From positions 12,644,428 to 12,708,427 of the forward strand of contig OZ023194.1 of assembly GCA_963995505.1 (NCBI GenBank): DNA of 64,000 nt, given 5' to 3'. Origin of the DNA: Hypericum androsaemum (Eukaryota > Streptophyta > Magnoliopsida > Malpighiales > Hypericaceae). The notes beneath the pieces were generated by a model. That model saw nothing but the letters and a program-made list of their open reading frames with translations. It made no database searches and was not told the DNA's origin. A program made the position numbers and the translations under genes. Each line of letters opens with the position of its first letter. Positions within the stretch are counted from its first letter, which is position 1. This document shows positions 44,758 through 64,000 of this stretch, piece by piece.

Positions 44758-46169
44758 ATGTGGAAGGGTGGCTCTACTGGTTCCTCTACCTCACTACTTC
44801 CATGGGCTACAAGAACCCACAAATCCAATCCATCCACCACCAACATCACCTCATTGTGGTGGTGTTCATCTTCCAACCACTCCATCAGCTTCAAGAAAAG
44901 AGCTAAATGGAGCCAAACCCACTTTCTTGAGCTCCCAGATAAGGGAATCCACCACATCCCACAACTTCTTGTTAATTGTTCAATTGACCAAGGAGCTGCT
45001 GGTTCTGATGATACCCTTTCCCCAGAGAATCAGACCCAGGTGGTTGTTTGTTACTTATATGGCCTTTTTTGGCCAAAGTTCGTTCCTTTAGAGAAGTTTT
45101 GCTTTGACTAATATTTGGGTTGCATTGAACTTTTTGTGGGTTCGATTGGGTCAGCAGAGGAATGGATTCTGGAGTAACTGGAAGGTGAAAGATTCAAACT
45201 CTCGCTCTTGTTTTGTGTCATTTGGTTGAACTACTTGTGGGGTGAAGAAGTTGGTTTTGATGAGTGGTTTCTGAGAATTTGTCTTTGCAGGCTAAGTCTG
45301 CAGAAATGAGTGCTAAGCTTGCGAAGCTCGGGCTCGCGGCCGTGCTTGCTTATGGATTGTTTGATGCAGTCACATATACCACGTTCTTTGTTCTTGCATT
45401 CCTTGGTTATGAAAAGAGCTCCGGGAAGAATCCAGCTGCTAATCTCCAAGCACTTTTAGGGGTAAGATAAAGATGACCCGCTCTTTTTTTCTGACCGATC
45501 GCTGTGAGACTCCTCTTCTGCGGAGATCGTACGGATGTAGGCCGGCTGTGTGGCTTTTGGTTTGTGGACTTTGTATATTGTGCGTGGTGGAGACTGAAAA
45601 TGGAGCTTAGTTGTGGCATACCATTGATGCGAGGAGGATGATGCTATTACATAATAGAATACGCAATGCTGCTTTTGTTGGGGATCTTAAGACTTAAGAT
45701 AGCAGTAAAAGGCGCTACCAATTTATTCAGTGTGTTCGTCTCTGTCAAACGAAACAATGACCGTATCAAGTAGATAGAATGAAACAATAGGCTGAACTGA
45801 AAATGATTTTGAGTTTCTACAATCGATCTTTTCGTTCTGCTTCTGTTATCTCCTTTAGCTCTCTTGTTTGAGTACATGTACTTCCTATGAAAAGCTTGGG
45901 GACTAGATCTTTTCTTGATTATTTACAGAAAATTTCCGGCGTGATGTCAGATTGTGATCCTGATGTGGACCGGGAACAACGTTACAAGACCGTTTCGAGT
46001 TGCTGGAGCAGCTGCACTGGCACCAGCCATTGACAGGGGGCTGAAAAAGATCCAGAACTATTTCAAGTTACCAAATCTTGTCTATGCTTTTGCACTCATT
46101 GTTTCATTAGTAGCTGGGACATGCCTAACAATTGTTGGTCTGCTCGTACTTTCCAGATGGGGAAAGTAA
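44758..46169 (+). CDS. FAM210-like protein with DUF1279 domain, probably organelle membrane
   Basis: Exons 44758-45039, 45291-45461 and 45951-46169, all GT-AG and in phase 0, give 223 residues. Residues 1-about 80 (MWKGGSTGSSTSLLPWATRT, Ser/Thr-rich and basic) look like a plastid or mitochondrial transit peptide. The DUF1279 part then starts AKSAEMSAKLAKLGLAAVLA with a first membrane segment through YGLFDAVTYTTFFVLAFLGY, continues NPAANLQALLGIVILMWTGN and NVTRPFRVAGAAALAPAIDRG, and ends with a second segment YAFALIVSLVAGTCLTIVG and the charged end LSRWGK. It resembles Arabidopsis At2g27290. The function is unknown in plants. It is the intact partner of the broken copy at 37530. Confidence 0.9.
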
Positions 46170-47087
46170 GTTTTGGACCTCAGTTGTGCATCTGTTTTGA
46201 AATGTACACATCTAAGCACTCATTTGTTCAAACCCGCATGGTGGTTATATCGTGAGGTCGAATCGAGTAGCTGGACCTTTTCATTGGAAACCTCTAGTTG
46301 AGACATGATAGAAGCAGTTCATGAATGGTTAATGTCCTAATCTTCTTGTTGCTTTGTCCCTTATTTGCATATCCACGAGTTGCATTATGTTGAAACAAGC
46401 GAAAACTAACGTGGCGTTCCAGATGGTCGGGAGGTTGAAAATAATTGAAAAGATTGGATTTATGCATTTTAAATTATAGGGTACTAAAATGAAAACCGAC
46501 CATACCACGAGGTACTAAGTGAACTTTGCGCAAGAAAATAACTTCATTAGCACCAGAGTAAACAACAGGGGAGGAACTGATTTTACACAGCGGGATCAGT
46601 TGCAAGAGAGTTGAGTGTAATATTTACTTTTGGTTGAAATCGCCTACGGATAAAGCTTGAATAATTTTCTTTTTACCAGTTGATCTACTGCAATTCAATG
46701 TCACAAGTAGTTTAATTTTGGAAGAAATATCACAAGTGGAGTTTATGACACTTAAATATGATGGAAGAATACAAATTTTCCTAAAAACAACAGCTCTACA
46801 CTATCGCCTACTGTCCTCGACTGCAAAATTGATCTCTCCCCAATTGAACTCATCAAAGGTGGTCTTTTTCCGAGATGGATTTTGAAGGTGTCTTCTGCAA
46901 GCTTCAAATGACAATGATAACAACGAGTTTGCGCCCGGATCATTCTGTCCGATACGAACCCCGCCAATTGGCACTTGAACTACATCTTTTCGAAGTGTCG
47001 CTTCGATTCGCATCACTATCACTTATCGTGAACTTCCCAAGAGACACAACTCTCCAAGTTCGTGCAGCTCTACCAGTTATGGTACTG
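46170..47087. other. Spacer between FAM210-like gene and XRN
   Basis: 3' flanks of two convergent genes. 46470-46530 (agggtactaaaatgaaaacc, gaggtactaagtgaac) resembles the end sequences of the Mutator-like elements at 28236-30554, a relic of one arm. Confidence 0.5.
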
Positions 47088-56525
<9,438 letters not shown>

Positions 56526-57439
56526 CCCCCTTTCCTCCAATCAATTTCAAAGCATTAGTGATTTTTAGGGTTTTTGCTCCTTTTTTTATCAATTTTTTCT
56601 GAGAGGAAAGGGTTTTGGCCAAAACGGCACTAATTTATCGTCGTTTTGGCCAAAACGGCATTTGGCCCTAGGGTTTAATGAACCGTTGAAGCCTCAACTC
56701 AAGCCAGAGGCGGAAAGGATTTAAGTGGGGCTTTTGTTATGACGTGACAGATTAATGCAAGGAGAGAGGAGACTCCTTGTACGGTGTCGTATCAGCGGCC
56801 CGAAACAAAAGACACATCCGACAAGTTCATTTGAATTAAAATTACGAACCTATGATAGAGATGATTCTTCTAATATAATTTTGATATTAATAAGTTGTAA
56901 TTATAAGTTTTTCTTAAACAAATCTAAATTCCTTTGATTTGAATTTTTGTATTAAGCCTGATTGAATTCCTAACAACTAACAAATCAATTTGGAGTCCCA
57001 TCAGCCGTACAAGATTTATTTAACTAAACTAGCGTATAAAGTTAAATTATAGATCATGACTGTTCTGAATCTACCAAAATCTCGATTTCAATTACAATTG
57101 TGTTAAAATTTGATTACTGTCTTGTCTTATATGATCTAACACGAGTCAAAACATAAGATTAATTAGTATAACAAATATTTATCACTAAAACGAAATTTGT
57201 AAGATAACAGATGGGCAATACTAGTACATCAGAGGGGTCAGTGTTCCTGTTAGTACATTTTCACAACTATCTTACCGGACTAACCGCACCAAAAGCTAGA
57301 TCAACGACTACTTCAAGGTGAAAAAGATTGCAGGGATCCCACAACGGAGTAGCAATTTACAGAATCAGGGGTGTGTATAATGCATCGTAACCTTGCAGAC
57401 TCTCGATAAAGCGATGGAGAAGAATGGAGAGGGCGTTAT
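56526..57439. other. Intergenic region between XRN and SWC2
   Basis: XRN upstream region; 56610-57040 is the source-like partner of 20690-20970. Repeats of ggccaaaacggca near 56620-56660. No other gene seen. Confidence 0.5.
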
Positions 57440-60177
57440 CTAATCCGAATCTTCAATATCAATGGCGGGAGCCATTCCAAATTGAGCAAAGCGCATGATG
57501 TGTGGGTTTTTGTTTACGTTTGAGGCTGGTGATCGCTTCCTCTTTCCCAGGAAGCCCTTCCCGTCGATCGAATTGAATAAACCTCCCATATCCATCTCGA
57601 CTCTTGTATTCTTGGAATCGGCCAAGAAACTGGAAGTAAGCCAAGGCAAGAAACACATCAGGATATGAATTGGAAGATACTTGATGCTTTTCTCCTACAA
57701 TTTACACTCCACAACACCAGAGAACCAATGCGTGAATATATTAACCAGAAAATGGATCAGAATCGGTACCAGTGACCACAAAGAATCTTTTAACCATGCA
57801 TCTTAAATTCCGAGGACATTGTTCTCAACCAAATTTTCCAGAATGTTGTCGCTCATTTTGCATTTCAAAATGTTATTTTTTTCTAACGTGTTTCTGATTG
57901 TCTTTAACTGGTCACTGTGGGTCTTAGTGATCACGGATCGCCAGAACACACGAATTATAAAAAAAATTACTACAAACTAGACAGTTATCCAGACATTTGC
58001 CAACTACAAGGAGAAGAAAGAAGTCATACCGTTCCCGAATAATTTTGAATGCTTCTTTTGTGGCATATGGCAGTCCTGTCTTTGGATCACGATATCTAAA
58101 TGATGAAACTGTTGTGAGATATTCATGTGATAAGCAGTATCAAGGAGAAAGCATTATTGACAAATAGGTATAGGTGCAAATGATCATCATTGGCCTGAGT
58201 TATGGGTGCAGATACTATTAGGGTCTCGAGAATTTTGCATCAAGACGTTTTATCATACTGAACTATCTTTTCTGTTTCTTCTAATCTGGTGAAATTAAAC
58301 TTCTGGCTAACCACTACCGTCTTCCAGGATCCAAAAGATCATTATGTCAAAAGGATATGCAATTGCAAGAAGGTTAACAGCATTAATGCAATTGCGGGAG
58401 ATCTGAAAAACAAGATACAAGTTCAGATGAAGTGATCTCATTCACCGCAGAGAACTTCTTCTGATTACTTATTTATGTTGGTATTACCTATAGAAGCCTA
58501 TGGTACACACAAAATTCGGAAGGCACATGACATATATAGCTGTTAGCCAAGTCTATTTCGAGCATACAGATAGACGTAAAATAAAGAATAGTAAGAACAA
58601 GCTCCTTACTTTGCAGGCAATCCTGTTATGGCGCAGACATCCTTCTTTGGATCTGAAAAAGATGATAGAACAGGGAAGCTGTCAGGTGTAGTGAACTCCC
58701 ATTTCAGGGAGAAATGCTTTGACCATATTTAATTTTAGGTATGAATACAATGGTACAATAGTAAGGATCTTAGTGACTCACACTATTGTTCTAATGCAAT
58801 TAAATCACTATCCCAAGAAGCAGCACACAGCGAAGGTTTTCTTACATGGAATAGGTGTTGCAGATAGTAATGATTGAAACGATAAACCTCCTCTAAATTC
58901 CAGATATTGCAAACCTACAAGTTAATATGAATCAGCAAAGATACCCAAAACCAGTTATAGCAGATTAAACTTTTGTCCATCTGGTCCTGCATTGAACTTA
59001 ATTTCAAGGAAAAAAACCTTCTTTGTCTGAAATCAGACAATGAATAAACCGACTTGCCATTTATGGACAAATATCTTGTCTGTGGCCCATCATAGACAGC
59101 TTTGTGTACAATAGCTCTTTTTTTCACTTCTTCCTCTCTAGCTAAAACACGCTCCAAGTTTCTCAAGTTCCTGATTTCTGCAAAGGAAAAAATGTGGAAC
59201 AGTCTATATGAGATGAAGAAGCAACCCCAAAAGAATAATTGAGTTGGACCGACAAAACAGTTTTGTTCTAAACCTGTTTGAGCTGCTTCAAGAAGCATCT
59301 CCTCTTGCGTCATTCGCTTCTCTTCACCCTCCTTTCTCCTTTTAATTGGCTGACCAAATAACCAAATGGCTTTGTTTAATTCCACACATGAAAATCAGGT
59401 CACAAACTTCAAAATTTATTCAAACATGTCAGAATTAGTGAACTGAGAACGAACCTTCATCGTTGCTTGCAGAGCAGCCCGTATGGCATCTCTCTCAGCT
59501 TGCTTGACAATGACTGCTGTCCTTGTAGATTTCCTGACCACTCTCTCAACCTCCCCTCCATCAGCCGTATCATGTTGATCTTGCTCCGTGGACTGCTCGG
59601 CCACCTTCTCGTCCTGAGAAGGACCGTCCAACTCCGATATCACCTTCTTCTTCTTCTTCTTCTTATTCATCTTCTTCTTACTCACACTCCCTGGAGCAAC
59701 CAGCCGCTTCTTCTTCTCCTTCCTACAAAGACACAACCTCAGGGCCGGCCCCGGAACCAGGCGAAGGACAGCAATACCTACGATCTCAGTTCACCTTAAA
59801 GATATCAGACCTTTCATCTACATCATTGTCACCTTCCTCGTCCGGTTCAGGCTCCTAGCAAGTGAACCCGCCCAAACCCTATCAGTTCAACAACCAACAC
59901 AATTCTTGAAAAGTAACCGCCAAACAAAAACAGACAACTCACATCTTCGTCGAAATCGCTATCGAACTCATCGACAACCTCCTTCTCCTCCACGTAATTA
60001 TCATCCTCCGCTTCCTAGATAAATAAAAAAATAAACAGAAAAAAAAGAAAGAAAATCTCTCCTTTTCGTTAAGAAGTTTCCAGAGCAGCAAGGAAGTTTA
60101 ATAACTACCTCTTTAAGCGCCTCCTGGCTCCAGAACAACTCGTCCTGTTCGATCTCCTCGTCGAGCAACTTATTCAT
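57440..60177 (-). CDS. SWC2: SWR1 complex subunit 2 (YL1/VPS72 homologue)
   Basis: Ten exons: 60177-60109, 60014-59943, 59854-59811, 59722-59455, 59349-59274, 59177-59058, 58914-58846, 58652-58610, 58095-58030, 57629-57440; 338 residues, close to plant relatives. The N-terminus is acidic (MNKLLDEEIEQDELFWSQEA ... DEFDSDFDEDEPEPDEE), the H2A.Z-H2B binding type of region. A basic Lys run follows (KKKMNKKKKKKKV), then RKSTRTAVIVKQAERDAIRA, typical of YL1. The YL1_C domain is GLQYLEFRGGLSFQSLLS, ATPIPYPKKDVCAITGLPAK and YRDPKTGLPYATKEAFKII. The end is AFQ-free ...FGMAPAIDIEDSD. It acts in the nucleus as part of SWR1, which exchanges H2A for H2A.Z. Intron 6 uses a GC donor (AATG|GCAAGT, 59058/59057). 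A decayed copy of its head is at 20130-20640. Confidence 0.93.
59051..59057 (-). other. GC-AG splice donor in SWC2 intron 6
   Basis: Only the reading AATG|GCAAGTC joined to GTTTGCAATATC keeps the frame into QYLEF. GT donors nearby (aa|gtcggt, tcg|gtttat) give the wrong phase. Confidence 0.72.
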
Positions 60178-61440
60178 CCTTTTTTTATTTTATTTCACAA
60201 ACATTCCAAAATTCAGAAAATAAGAATATCGAAGAATCAGCTAAACCGGTGAAGCGTGTTATCTCTTCGATTTACCTCTTGCCTCGGGTCGACCGCGAGG
60301 CCCGGTCGAGTAACGTAACCGCCGCCGGCGACTCATCCTTCGAGGCGTCCATCGCTTGGAGCTACCGCCGGCCGGGAGGACAAGGCGAGAAACGCTTCGA
60401 CGGCGACGGAGAAGGAATTAGCTGTGTTGCTGAGGAAAGAGATGGGAAAGTAGAGAAGGGAGGAGTTGGAAAGTAATAGCAGGCTGGGCTTCTTTGGCCT
60501 AGTTTCGGTTTTAGTATCGGTTTATTGGGCCGTACGGGCCCAAATTGGGTCGTAAACCGCAGTTTGTGAGACGCTACTGAACCCAATTAATTTTAAATTT
60601 TTCAAAAAATATTCTGTTGACGGTTCAACTAGAGGTTCAAAAACCGCGCTTAAACCATCCCACCTGGTTAAGATTAAGGTTCACTCAATCCGTAAACCTC
60701 GAACGAGTGGTTCGTGAACTATATAACAGTCGATTCGCAAGGCTAGGTATTACTGACAACAATTGCTCATCCTTTTAAGAACTTTATCATTATAGGAGAT
60801 GCCCCAAAGTACCCATAATTAGTAAATTGACCATGGCTTTGTACTCGAGCACCGAAACGAGGTGAATCCTTCTTCTTTTGGAAGATGAGATGTAGATCTC
60901 CATTTCTTATTTCTAAGGCATTACCTAATTTTACCGGGAAGAGGGTCGAAACAAGATTTCAAGTCTCGGTCTTAGTTTTCTCATTCGAGACCATTGGACA
61001 TCGGTAAATCACCCGTATATTTTGACTCGAGCTTTGGATTGTGGTGATTCTTGCGGCTATGGAGAGCTAAGAGATAGAACTAGAACTTTCTAGTTGATAA
61101 TTTCGTCTAATTTGGGGTGTAAGAGATCTCAAATCGTCGCACGACTAACCATAGGCAGATCGTCGCAGGATTCACCTTCGCCGATCGTTGCGAGTTTGTG
61201 AAATGAGCATATCTTGTGACTCCGACCTCCGATTGAGGCGATCCAAGTTCCTATGGAAAGCCAAGACATAGATTGGCCCGCTAGCGGTGTGACAGGCGGC
61301 CACTGCTAGAACGGCGACGGCTTCAAGGGTTGCAAGAATCCATAATCTTCCTTTTTACTGATCTGCCCCTCCCCAATTCAGATTTTTGAACAATTTTGAT
61401 TATGTCCCTGCTTTTTTAGAAACTGCAAATCTGCCCCTCC
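60178..61440. other. SWC2 upstream region and spacer
   Basis: 60240-60470 is GC-rich and shared with the chimera at 20470-20660; it probably holds the SWC2 5' leader and promoter. An open plus-strand frame here begins with a non-ATG codon and is not called. The rest is spacer; around 60610-60720 lie short inverted motifs built on ggttca/tgaacc. Confidence 0.5.
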
Positions 61441-61479
61441 AGCATAAACAAATAACTCTCAATGAACCGATTGCACCCA

Positions 61480-61843
61480 GATTAGCTTCAAAAGCTCTAA
61501 TACCAATCAACGGAAGCATAAACGTGGATGTGTAAAACACCTATAACAAATCTTATTAGAGATAGAAGATAGAGGACACACGATATTACGTGGTTCGATC
61601 GAAAGACCTACATCAACGTGGCCGAGACGATCATCACTTTATTATGTGGAGATACATGGTACATAAGCCATAGGCGAGCGCTATACCTCGAGTCTAAATC
61701 TCTGCCTATACTACCATGGCCAATTAAGTCAAGAGCAAAGAACTATTAACCCCTGCCCTCCTATTTATAGAGGCCAAGCCAATATACTTTACAATAGGAA
61801 TAGAGTTCTATTCTATTTAGCATTCTGCGACAAATCCTAACAT
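61480..61843 (-). mobile_element. Copia LTR with primer-binding site, isolated fragment
   Basis: Minus-strand reading from 61843: tgttaggatttgtcgcagaa ... ttgattggtattagagc. The LTR starts TGTTAGG and is followed by a sequence close to the initiator-Met primer-binding site (tggtattagagct, about 61503-61491). The plus-strand block attacgtggttcgatcgaaagacctacat is related in form to attacgtggttcggcctaatgcctac in the LTRs at 10579 and 12799. No coding part follows, so it is a 5' LTR fragment or the end of a truncated copy. Confidence 0.7.
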
Positions 61844-62567
61844 CGACTAAGTAGAAAAAAAACAATTGTTACTTATCCAAAAAGAAAAAGAAAAAAGCAA
61901 TTGTTCATATGACCGTTTGTCATGGAGTGGTCGGAATTCGGAAAGTAACGTCAACAAGTGAAAAATAACAGAACAGACGTTTCCAAACTTAAATTGAAGG
62001 GCCCAATTAATCACTTATGTTGAAATTATTTTTAAATGCGTCCAACGGACCAACAAGTTTAAGAGGTTACTTATTACAAAAACCTAAGATATACGAAAGG
62101 AACAGTTTTGTGTTTCCTTTCTAACACTCAGATTCAACGATTTTGGGCACAGAATTTTGGAACTTATTTTAGATATAGCTTAAAGGCCCAGAGGCAGAGT
62201 GCTCACGGAATCTGTGCCCGTAAGTTTTCACGAACTCAATTCGTTTTATGTAATGGTTAAGAGTGTTATTGAGTTTTTATATTTTGGCAATGATTTTTAA
62301 ATTTTTTATTTAATTTCTTCTCTGAACGATCAGTTTTTAGAAACATGTATTGTAACAAATATCGAGGTCCAGTTTTTCGGCTAGGATATCTAACCTCTAA
62401 TATTTAGTGACAAATAAGCTATGATGACAAAAATAGGCGAATATACTCAACTAGCATTAAGAATTTTATTTTATCCTATTTATCGTGTCTCTCTTTTCAT
62501 AAAACTTAAAAAATGGTAAGATAGATTGATGTATTGTTGTATTAAATTATTGATTTAAATTTATCAG
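61844..62567. other. AT-rich spacer
   Basis: No gene seen. Confidence 0.4.
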
Positions 62568-62641
62568 AATTTACAGGGCTCGAACTTACAGCTTCTGCCT
62601 TGATAGGGCGGTGCTTTAACCAATTTCACTATTATACTTTT
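62568..62641 (-). pseudogene. Decayed plastid tRNA-Asp (trnD-GUC) copy
   Basis: On the minus strand: gaaattggttaaagcaccgc, ccctatcaaggcagaagctg, then gttcgagccctg. This follows plastid trnD-GUC arm by arm (D-arm, anticodon arm, T-arm with ttcgagcc). Most differences are C to T or G to A. The anticodon gtc has become atc and the acceptor stem no longer pairs. A nuclear plastid-DNA relic, not a working tRNA. Confidence 0.72.
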
Positions 62642-64000
62642 TTTAAGAGTAACTCTAACAATGATCTTTTACATTAATAAAGTAAGGCTTGAGCTCAAAA
62701 CTGCGAACCTAAATCTTATACCACGCTCGAACAACTCTCATGCACAAAAGGAGCGTTTTTTTTGGTTATATTCTGAACTTTTTTATCGAATGATTAAGAA
62801 TATACTTGCGTGATTTTAATTTTTTAGGTTTCATTAATTTTTTGAATTTCTTTTTCTTCAAAATTTTTAGATCCCAAATCATCCATCCCTCTTCCTCTTC
62901 GTTGATCGTTGCCCAAGATGGCACCTAACCAGTTAAAACCTGAACTCAGTAAGCATTGAGCGCATGTCCAACCTGTCATTTTCAAATGTCGAGATGTAAA
63001 TTTTGCGCTCCAACAAAAAGAACCAAACAAGGGTTTCCACGCTCCAAAACCAACTAAACCTCATCAACGAAAATAAAATTATTGTCAACAGTTCTCCATT
63101 AGCTTCAGCTGCTAGAAGAGGTGGAAGGAAAAAACTTAGGAAAGAATCATCAGAAGCAACTGCATATTCATCTTTGACTAAAAGAATTCAAAGAGCCATA
63201 ATTACTGTTTCCTATTTAGAAAGGTTGTTCCGGTTCAACGGTTTCACCAGCCCACAGAAACTATATAGTTGATTTTCTTTTCTGTCAGCTGGCACACTCG
63301 TCTAAACAGAAAGGCCACCAATTTATATATGTATATATTTCATAGATTTCATCTCTACTAAATCACCAACTTGATTTAGTTCACTGGTAAAAAGTGTGCA
63401 AATCATCCTCAAAATATGCACTTAGTCCAAGACCACCTTGCAAGCATTTCATTTGTCCAACGTTGTTATCTTAATTTCTCGTGATGTGTTTCCATGGTTT
63501 GAAAATTTTGAGGTTACAATCCTCGAGGATTCATAACGTGGGATTGTTATTTTATCCCGTGCCCACGTGGTTTGGTTTCTTCTTGTGGTAATTCTCTGGT
63601 CCACTATTTCTATAAATATTCATATGTTACAATTCCGTACTTCAAAATAAAAATTTGTCTACGTAGTAAGACACCATAATTTTTAAACCAAAGTTCAATT
63701 CCAATTTTGTGAATTGAACTGTTGAGGAAACTGCTCATTTTATAAGGTTCGATGATACTTAGTGCTTGTTGGTAGGGAATCTCGAAAAGCCTAAAGAAAT
63801 GCTTACAATGACTACTCAGCTCTGAAGTTCGAGGCATTGAAAATATAACTGTATTAAATATTTGTTAGAAAATTTTGCCACATTTCAAAAGTCATACTCG
63901 TTTCGGACCTGGATTAGTGAGCCAAGTAGATCGAATATCAAGTAATATAAAATAAAAAATATAATAGATCCCCTTTCTACTTTAGAGATATCATTAGTTT
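62642..64000. other. Spacer to the window end
   Basis: AT-rich. Frames at 63003-63272 (+) and 63610-63837 (-) have no motif. A TATA-like tctataaat at 63610 has no gene I can place after it. Confidence 0.4.

Noticed and set aside
62690..62750. Second tRNA-like stretch next to the trnD relic
   Set aside because: Only a few arm-like motifs; no cloverleaf could be drawn.

Overview
This window is nuclear DNA from a flowering plant, most likely a eudicot; I cannot name the species. The evidence is short GT-AG introns, plant-only families (DUF1218, an At5g17165-type LEA protein, dynamin-related protein 4C), U6 and U3 genes with the plant USE + TATA promoter, Ty1/copia LTR elements, Mutator-like elements, and organelle DNA inside the nuclear sequence.

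Layout. 1-623: last exons of a DUF1218 membrane protein (+). 2703-3273: small Mutator-like element. 3490-5457: two-exon LEA gene with an internal TGA where the family has Trp. 6678-7838: Mutator-like element carrying a GC-rich segment. 8001-16818: decayed Ty1/copia element with 194-bp LTRs and TSD ctctc. Its integrase is split by about 4 kb of organelle-type DNA (psaA 5' end, rrn26 piece), which itself holds a young 2.5-kb gag-protease-only LTR element with TSD gagga. 19167-20640: broken chimera of the SWC2 head and a DRP4C C-terminus. 21646 and 22514: U6 snRNA and U3 snoRNA genes. 22973-23531: inverted-repeat element.

25533-26692: intact four-exon RPL13. To its right lie a LINE-type RNase H relic and a truncated RPL13 copy whose promoter was split by two nested Mutator-like elements; the inner one carries a carboxylesterase fragment. 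33176-46169: tandem duplication of a DRP4C + FAM210-like (DUF1279) pair. In the left unit both genes are broken; in the right unit both read through.

47088-56525 (-): a 22-exon XRN-family 5'-3' exoribonuclease with an exceptional basic, repetitive C-terminal tail of about 770 residues. 57440-60177 (-): ten-exon SWC2/YL1 subunit of the SWR1 chromatin remodeller. Beyond are a Copia LTR fragment and a decayed plastid tRNA-Asp copy.

The working genes are ordinary housekeeping functions: translation (RPL13), splicing and rRNA processing RNAs (U6, U3), RNA decay (XRN), H2A.Z deposition (SWC2), a membrane-remodelling GTPase (DRP4C) and an organelle membrane protein (FAM210-like). The unusual content lies in how duplication and mobile DNA reworked them: gene-fragment capture, promoter splitting, gene fusion, frameshifted tandem copies and repeat growth inside a coding exon. 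Exon joins were worked out by hand from splice sites, reading phase and family conservation; no alignment or database search was run.
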